Of a DNA stretch of 9,802 bases, positions 6,057-9,802 are shown one piece after another. Made by a program: the position numbers and the translations under genes. Below the pieces are notes generated by a model. That model did no database searches, was not told the DNA's origin, and saw only the letters and a program-made list of their open reading frames with translations. Numbering within the stretch: the first letter of the stretch is position 1; every line of letters starts with the position of its first letter. Source of the stretch: Paracoccaceae bacterium (lineage in GTDB: Bacteria > Pseudomonadota > Alphaproteobacteria > Rhodobacterales > Rhodobacteraceae); assembly GCA_019090405.1 (NCBI GenBank), contig JAHRVZ010000259.1, positions 1 to 9,802 of the forward strand, read 5' to 3'.

Positions 6057-7198
6057 CGACAGTTCAAGGTAAATGGTTAAGTAACCCGCACACGCAGGCT
6101 GTGTTTTCGGCGTTGATCGCCGAAGGTGCTCAGGCTTTGTTTGTCGGTGGTTGCGTGCGAAACGCGCTTATGGGTGTCGCGGTGAGCGATGTTGATATTG
6201 CCACGGACGCCCATCCCGAAACGGTGATGGAATTGGCAAAAACCGCCGGGATCAAGGCGATTCCAACTGGTATTGACCACGGGACCGTAACGTTGGTTTC
6301 TGGTGGAATCCCCCATGAAATAACGACGTTCAGGCGCGATGTGGCAACGGATGGACGGCGTGCGGTTGTGGCCTATTCCGACAATATTCAACAAGACGCC
6401 GCGCGTCGCGACTTTACGATGAACGCGCTTTATGCCGGGATTGATGGCGTTGTGGTTGATCCGCTGGGTGGTCTGCCTGATCTGCTTGCCCGGCGGGTGC
6501 GGTTTATCGGCAGCGCCACGGATCGGATTCAAGAAGACTATCTGCGATCACTGCGCTTTTTCAGGTTTCAGGCATGGTATGGCGACCCTAATGCGGGGTT
6601 TGATCCGGATTCTTTGGCTGCAATCGCCGATAACCTGGATGGGTTAGAGCAGCTTTCGGCGGAGCGCGTGGGTTCTGAAATGGTCAAACTAATGACCGCG
6701 CCGGATCCTTCGCAGGCGGTTGCAGTCATGCGTCAAACCGGCGTTTTGGCGCGGATATTACCCGGCGCAGACGATCGCGCGCTTGGGCCGTTGGTTCACC
6801 TCGAAACGCTGAACTGCACAGCACCGGATGCAATGCGCAGGCTGGCGGCGCTGGGCGGTGCAGATGGGTTGCGACTCAGCAGGGTGCAACTGGCCAGAGT
6901 TGACCGACTCCGTGATGCGGCGACCGGAATGATGGGTGCCGGAGAACTGGGATTTCGCCTGAAATTCGATGAGGCTCGCGATGCCCTGCTCTTGCGGGCG
7001 GCATTGTTAGAGCAATCTTTAGAGCCGGGTGTTTTGCAATCTGCTCAAACCGGATCGAAAGCGGATTTTCCGATAAAAGCCAGGGATTTGATGCCTGCAT
7101 TGCAAGGCCCGGCGCTGGGAAAAAAGCTGAATGATCTGACGCAGAAATGGATCAAGTCCAATTTTACGTTAACGCGAGATGATCTTTTGGGCGAATAA
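6053..7198 (+). CDS. cca: CCA-adding enzyme / tRNA nucleotidyltransferase
   Basis: This cytoplasmic enzyme builds or repairs the 3'-terminal CCA of tRNAs. It is a class II polymerase-beta-type nucleotidyltransferase: LFVGGCVRNALMG at residues 29-41, the metal-binding pair D46 and D48 in SDVDIATD, then TTFRRD (91-96), and RRDFTMNALY at 118-127. The C-terminal helical body (RRLAALG, then FPIKARDLMPALQGPALGKK and the FTLTRDDLL tail) matches alphaproteobacterial members. The last residue of the GG.VRD motif is asparagine rather than the more common aspartate. I chose ATG at 6053, which overlaps the upstream TGA as ATGA; the frame is open back to 5948 but that would lie inside the Nudix gene. Length is 381 residues. 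Whether it adds all of CCA or only part cannot be decided here; no separate partner is in the window. Confidence 0.95.
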   Translation: MTTVQGKWLSNPHTQAVFSALIAEGAQALFVGGCVRNALMGVAVSDVDIATDAHPETVMELAKTAGIKAIPTGIDHGTVTLVSGGIPHEITTFRRDVATDGRRAVVAYSDNIQQDAARRDFTMNALYAGIDGVVVDPLGGLPDLLARRVRFIGSATDRIQEDYLRSLRFFRFQAWYGDPNAGFDPDSLAAIADNLDGLEQLSAERVGSEMVKLMTAPDPSQAVAVMRQTGVLARILPGADDRALGPLVHLETLNCTAPDAMRRLAALGGADGLRLSRVQLARVDRLRDAATGMMGAGELGFRLKFDEARDALLLRAALLEQSLEPGVLQSAQTGSKADFPIKARDLMPALQGPALGKKLNDLTQKWIKSNFTLTRDDLLGE

Positions 7199-7203
7199 CA
7201 GGC

Positions 7204-7232
7204 GTGACAATGCTGTGCTTGTGCAGTATCCA
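7204..7232 (+). promoter_or_regulatory. Candidate promoter for the ABC exporter leader
   Basis: GTGACA at 7204-7209 (5 of 6 matches to TTGACA) is followed 17 bases later by TATCCA at 7227-7232, a poor -10. Transcription would start near 7239, just ahead of the leader ORF's ribosome binding site. Weak prediction; read-through from cca is the alternative. Confidence 0.25.
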
Positions 7233-7262
7233 AGTTGCAGAAACAAAGACGGAGGACTGTGC

Positions 7263-7295
7263 ATGTATTACGGAATCTGGTTCAGCCACAGCTGA
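7263..7295 (+). CDS. Possible 10-residue leader peptide upstream of the ABC exporter
   Basis: The ORF reads MYYGIWFSHS and then TGA. GGAGG at 7251-7255 sits 7 bases before the ATG, as good a Shine-Dalgarno as any in the window. Half the residues are aromatic or histidine (Y, Y, W, F, H). It lies in the 176-base gap between cca and the first exporter gene, ends 79 bases before that gene's ATG, is out of frame with it, and is followed by hairpins. Such placement is typical of leader peptides that sense ribosome stalling; bmrB upstream of the two-gene ABC exporter bmrCD in Bacillus subtilis is a known parallel in principle. The peptide is too short for homology. It could also be a chance ORF with a chance ribosome binding site. 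Function is inferred. Confidence 0.4.
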   Translation: MYYGIWFSHS

Positions 7296-7312
7296 TCAAC
7301 CGGTTTCTGTCC

Positions 7313-7334
7313 GGGTGGTCGGCGACTATCACCC
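7313..7334 (+). other. Leader hairpin A upstream of the ABC exporter
   Basis: GGGTG (7313-7317) pairs with CACCC (7330-7334), and inside it GTC (7318-7320) pairs with GAC (7324-7326) around a GGC loop, leaving a 3-base bulge. A run of five T (7349-7353) follows only after 14 bases, too far for a standard intrinsic terminator. CGGCG at 7320-7324 could instead pair with CGCCG at 7368-7372, between the exporter's ribosome binding site and its ATG. Confidence 0.3.
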
Positions 7335-7354
7335 TGTAATTGCACGTCTTTTTA

Positions 7355-7368
7355 GCTCTGAGAGGAGC
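7355..7368 (+). promoter_or_regulatory. Ribosome binding site of the first ABC gene, within a small hairpin
   Basis: AGGAG at 7363-7367 lies 7 bases before the ATG at 7375 and fixes that start. GCTC (7355-7358) can pair with GAGC (7365-7368), so part of the site sits in a 4-base-pair hairpin. The stem is short and would be only marginally stable alone. Confidence 0.45.
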
Positions 7369-7374
7369 GCCGTA

Positions 7375-9213
7375 ATGTTTCGCTTTTTCGAAAACCTTGT
7401 TGACCCCTATTGTGATTACCCCGAAGTAGATCGCCCGCCGAACCGGCTTTGGCCGTTCATGCGCGACTATGCCAAGCCGTTCAAAAAGGTAATGATCTGG
7501 ACCACAATCGTGTCCGTCATTGTCGCCATGAACGAGATCATATTGATCTATTTCATGGGCCGTATAGTTGATTTGTTGGGTGGTGAGCCAGCGCAGATGT
7601 GGGCAGATCACAGCACCGAATTCATCCTTTTGGCTGTGTTCATAATGTTAATCCGCCCTTCTTTGCACGTGTTTGAATTTCTTCTGCTGAACAACGCGAT
7701 TTTGCCGAATTTCGGCACTCTGATCCGCTGGCGCGCGCATAAACATGTGTTGCGGCAATCGGTTGGTTGGTTTGAAAACGACTTTGCCGGGCGAATTGCC
7801 AATCGGATTATGCAAACACCCCCGGCTGCGGGCGAAGTTGTGTTTCAGGTGTTTGACGCAATTTCTTACTCGCTGGCCTATCTGATTGGGGCGGCTGTGT
7901 TGCTGTGGTTTGCTGATCCGCGATTGATGCTGCCGCTGCTGATGTGGTTTGCGCTTTATGCGGCGTTGATCCGCTGGACCGTAAGGCGAGTTGGCCCGGC
8001 GTCCAAGGCGGCATCGGATGCGCGCTCGACCGTGACGGGTCGGGTCGTGGATGGGTATTCCAACATTCATTCGGTCAAGATGTTTGCGCATCACGACCAG
8101 GAACTTGCCTATGCAAAAGACGCAATTGAACAGACGCGCAGGACGTTTTTTAAGGAAATGCGCATTTTCACAACGATGGATATGGCGCTTGTGTTTCTGA
8201 ATGGCTTGCTGATCGTTGGCGTCGTGGGTTGGGCGATTTACCTTTGGATGGGCGGTCTGGCAACTGTTGGGGTTGTGGCCGCTGCTTCGGCGCTGACTCT
8301 GCGACTAAGCGCAATGACCGGGTGGATTATGTGGGCGCTGACTTCGTTCTTTCGGCAGTTGGGTGTTGTAGCGGAGGGTATGGAAACAATTGCGCAGCCG
8401 ATTGATTTGACTGATCATATAGGCTCTAAACCGCTGATAATGGCCAATGGCCGGGTAGAGCTGCAAGATTTGTCGCACCACTATGGGCGGGGAGTTGGAG
8501 GGCTTGACCAGATCAACCTGACGATTGAGCCCGGCGAAAAGATTGGCCTAATTGGACGGTCCGGCGCTGGTAAGTCGACCTTGGTTAAACTGCTGTTGCG
8601 GTTTTATGACGTCGAAAACGGACGGATTTTGATTGATGGTCAGGACATCTCGCATGTAACGCAAGACAGTTTGCGACAAAATATTGGTATGGTGCAGCAA
8701 GACAGTTCACTATTGCATCGCTCGGTGCGTGACAACATCCTGTACGGTCGTCCAGACGCCACCAATGAGCAGGTGATAGCCGCCGCACGGCAGGCCGAAG
8801 CGCATGAATTTATCGGTGATTTGGTCGACCCTCAGGGCCGCGGGGGCTATGAGGCACATGTTGGTGAGCGCGGTGTAAAACTGTCTGGTGGACAGAGACA
8901 GCGCGTGACGTTGGCCCGTGTGATCCTGAAAAACGCACCGATTTTGTTGTTGGACGAGGCGACCAGTGCTTTGGACAGCGAGGTTGAGGCGGCGATTCAA
9001 CGAACGCTTTATGGCATGATGGAGGGTAAAACGGTCATTGCCATTGCCCACAGGCTGTCCACCATTGCCCAGATGGATCGTATTTTGGTAATGGATCAGG
9101 GCAGGATTGTCGAAGAAGGTAGCCATGATGTTCTGTTGGCGCAGAATGGTCTTTATGCCCAGTTTTGGGCGCGGCAATCAGGCGGGTTTTTGAATACCGA
9201 GGCGGCAGAATGA
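7375..9213 (+). CDS. ABC exporter half-transporter, fused membrane and ATPase domains (first of a pair)
   Basis: This is a 612-residue type IV (exporter-fold) ABC protein in the inner membrane. About six hydrophobic segments lie between residues 38 and 325 (for example 40-61, 82-105, 162-182, 183-201, 268-291 and 294-315). The nucleotide-binding domain has Walker A GRSGAGKS (394-401), Q-loop Q441/Q442, signature LSGGQ (503-507), Walker B ILLLDE (523-528) with catalytic E528, D-loop SALD (531-534), and H559 in AIAHRLS, so it looks fully catalytic. The ATG at 7375 has AGGAG 7 bases before it; the open frame to 7204 would add 57 cysteine-rich residues that do not resemble an exporter N-terminus. 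Its end overlaps the next ABC gene as ATGA, and both share a WF/FF-xx-DFAGRIA coupling-helix motif, suggesting a heterodimer. The substrate is unknown: lipid, drug and peptide exporters share this layout. Confidence 0.93.
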   Translation: MFRFFENLVDPYCDYPEVDRPPNRLWPFMRDYAKPFKKVMIWTTIVSVIVAMNEIILIYFMGRIVDLLGGEPAQMWADHSTEFILLAVFIMLIRPSLHVFEFLLLNNAILPNFGTLIRWRAHKHVLRQSVGWFENDFAGRIANRIMQTPPAAGEVVFQVFDAISYSLAYLIGAAVLLWFADPRLMLPLLMWFALYAALIRWTVRRVGPASKAASDARSTVTGRVVDGYSNIHSVKMFAHHDQELAYAKDAIEQTRRTFFKEMRIFTTMDMALVFLNGLLIVGVVGWAIYLWMGGLATVGVVAAASALTLRLSAMTGWIMWALTSFFRQLGVVAEGMETIAQPIDLTDHIGSKPLIMANGRVELQDLSHHYGRGVGGLDQINLTIEPGEKIGLIGRSGAGKSTLVKLLLRFYDVENGRILIDGQDISHVTQDSLRQNIGMVQQDSSLLHRSVRDNILYGRPDATNEQVIAAARQAEAHEFIGDLVDPQGRGGYEAHVGERGVKLSGGQRQRVTLARVILKNAPILLLDEATSALDSEVEAAIQRTLYGMMEGKTVIAIAHRLSTIAQMDRILVMDQGRIVEEGSHDVLLAQNGLYAQFWARQSGGFLNTEAAE

Positions 9214-9802
9214 ACATAGGCAATTGGATAAACGCATTTCGCCCGGCAGAAGGCGCCCCGCCAGAAACGCTGGGCGCGTTTATGGGTTGGTGTTTGTCGG
9301 GCGCCTGGCCCGTTTTATGGCTGGCGGCGGTGATTTCTGCCTGTGCCGGCGCTCTCGAAGTGGGAACCGCCTATGTCCTGGGTGTTGTTGTAAACACAAC
9401 AATAGACAGTGGGCCGGACCAGCTATTTTCAGTGTCTAATATTGGACTTATGGCGCTCGGGATCGGGTTTTTTCTGATTGCGCGACCGATGATGTTTGGT
9501 CTGTCTGCAACAGCGAATGCAATAATAGTGAACCCAAATGTGAACCCTTTGGTTCTGTCGCGTTTGCATCGTTGGACGCTTGGTCAATCGGTGTCGTTCT
9601 TTGACGATGACTTTGCCGGGCGGATTGCGCAAAAGCAGATGCAAACTGCAAGGGCGCTGACGGATGTCGCGGTTGAGGCGATAAATGTGGTGGCCTTTGC
9701 ATTGGCCTCGTTGATTAGTTCGTTGGCGTTGTTGACGTATATTGACCCGTGGATTTCGGGGGTATTTCTGGTTTGGTTGGTTGGCTATTTCGCGCTGATC
9801 CG
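9210..9802 (+). CDS. ABC exporter half-transporter, second of a pair (cut by the right edge)
   Basis: The frame from ATG at 9210 stays open to the window edge, giving 197 complete codons of the N-terminal membrane domain. Hydrophobic segments lie at about residues 31-61, 78-98, 158-179 and 181-197. The motif FFDDDFAGRIA at 130-140 lines up with WFENDFAGRIA at 132-142 of the upstream protein, and the following MQT is also shared, so the two are paralogues. The start overlaps the upstream stop as ATGA, which points to translational coupling and equal production, as expected for a heterodimeric exporter. The ATPase domain lies beyond the edge, so whether this subunit has a complete or degenerate catalytic site cannot be seen. 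N-terminal residues (MNIGNWINAFRPAEGAPPE) are soluble and carry no signal peptide. Confidence 0.9.
   Translation, partial: MNIGNWINAFRPAEGAPPETLGAFMGWCLSGAWPVLWLAAVISACAGALEVGTAYVLGVVVNTTIDSGPDQLFSVSNIGLMALGIGFFLIARPMMFGLSATANAIIVNPNVNPLVLSRLHRWTLGQSVSFFDDDFAGRIAQKQMQTARALTDVAVEAINVVAFALASLISSLALLTYIDPWISGVFLVWLVGYFALI

Noticed and set aside
6084..6089. Loss of function in the CCA enzyme because GGCVRN replaces GG.VRD
   Set aside because: The metal-binding D46 and D48 and the RRDFTMNA block are intact. To my knowledge N at this position is tolerated in alphaproteobacterial members, so I treat it as normal variation.
7313..7353. Intrinsic terminator made of hairpin A plus the T-run
   Set aside because: The five-T run begins 14 bases after the stem ends, too far for a standard rho-independent terminator. 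I kept the hairpin only as a possible leader structure.
7204..7374. N-terminal extension of the first ABC protein (57 residues, cysteine-rich)
   Set aside because: There is no ribosome binding site before GTG 7204. The ATG at 7375 has AGGAG at 7 bases and gives a normal exporter N-terminus. The stretch is better explained as a leader with a small ORF in another frame.
7648..8094. Minus-strand open frame of 148 codons inside the ABC exporter
   Set aside because: It is antisense to conserved membrane-domain sequence and has an Arg/Gln/His-rich composition typical of reverse-strand shadows.
9385..9402. Perfect 7-base inverted repeat (TTGTTGT, 4-base loop, ACAACAA) in the second ABC gene
   Set aside because: It falls inside coding sequence for VVVNTTI, where repeated GTT/GTA and ACA codons easily create such symmetry. 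It has low GC, no terminator features and no regulatory context.
1..9802. Search for mobile elements, tRNA or rRNA genes, CRISPR arrays, toxin-antitoxin pairs or phage genes
   Set aside because: I saw no transposase or integrase motifs, no spaced direct repeats and no tRNA-like cloverleaf. All gaps between genes are short and occupied by promoters or leaders.

Overview
The window looks like a chromosomal segment of an alphaproteobacterium, most likely a marine Rhodobacterales (Roseobacter-group) species. This rests on the character of the proteins (alphaproteobacterial-type Hsp33, ArgG and CCA-adding enzyme, a REC-PP2C regulator), GTG starts and short gene overlaps. Base composition looks moderate (low to mid 50s % GC by eye, not computed), which is on the low side for that group. 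I see no transposase, integrase, CRISPR array, rRNA or tRNA, and every gene-free gap is under 200 bases.

Left arm (27-2506, minus strand): an Hpt phosphotransfer protein, then argG (argininosuccinate synthase), then an exported peptide-methionine sulfoxide reductase, msrA. All are read leftwards with gaps of about 100-165 bases.

Centre (2507-4408): divergent from the Hpt gene is a response regulator fused to a PP2C/SpoIIE-type serine phosphatase. This architecture is like RbaY of the Rhodobacter capsulatus partner-switching system that affects gene transfer agent production. The divergent promoter region holds two near-matches to the CtrA box TTAA-N7-TTAA. The phosphatase gene ends with its stop codon directly abutting that of a convergent Nudix hydrolase gene.

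Right arm (4484-9802, plus strand): Hsp33 (hslO), a CoA-pyrophosphatase-type Nudix protein and a CCA-adding enzyme are joined by overlaps of a few bases and look like one translationally coupled unit. After 176 bases come two overlapping ABC exporter half-transporter genes; the second runs off the right edge. The 176-base leader contains a tiny ORF (MYYGIWFSHS) with an excellent Shine-Dalgarno, followed by hairpins that could occlude the exporter's ribosome binding site. It therefore looks like a possible leader-peptide control region.

Most genes are housekeeping or stress-repair functions: methionine sulfoxide repair, redox chaperone, nucleotide-pool cleaning, tRNA 3'-end maturation. The two places with possible new biology are the Hpt/REC-PP2C divergon with its CtrA-like sites and the uORF-led ABC exporter pair.
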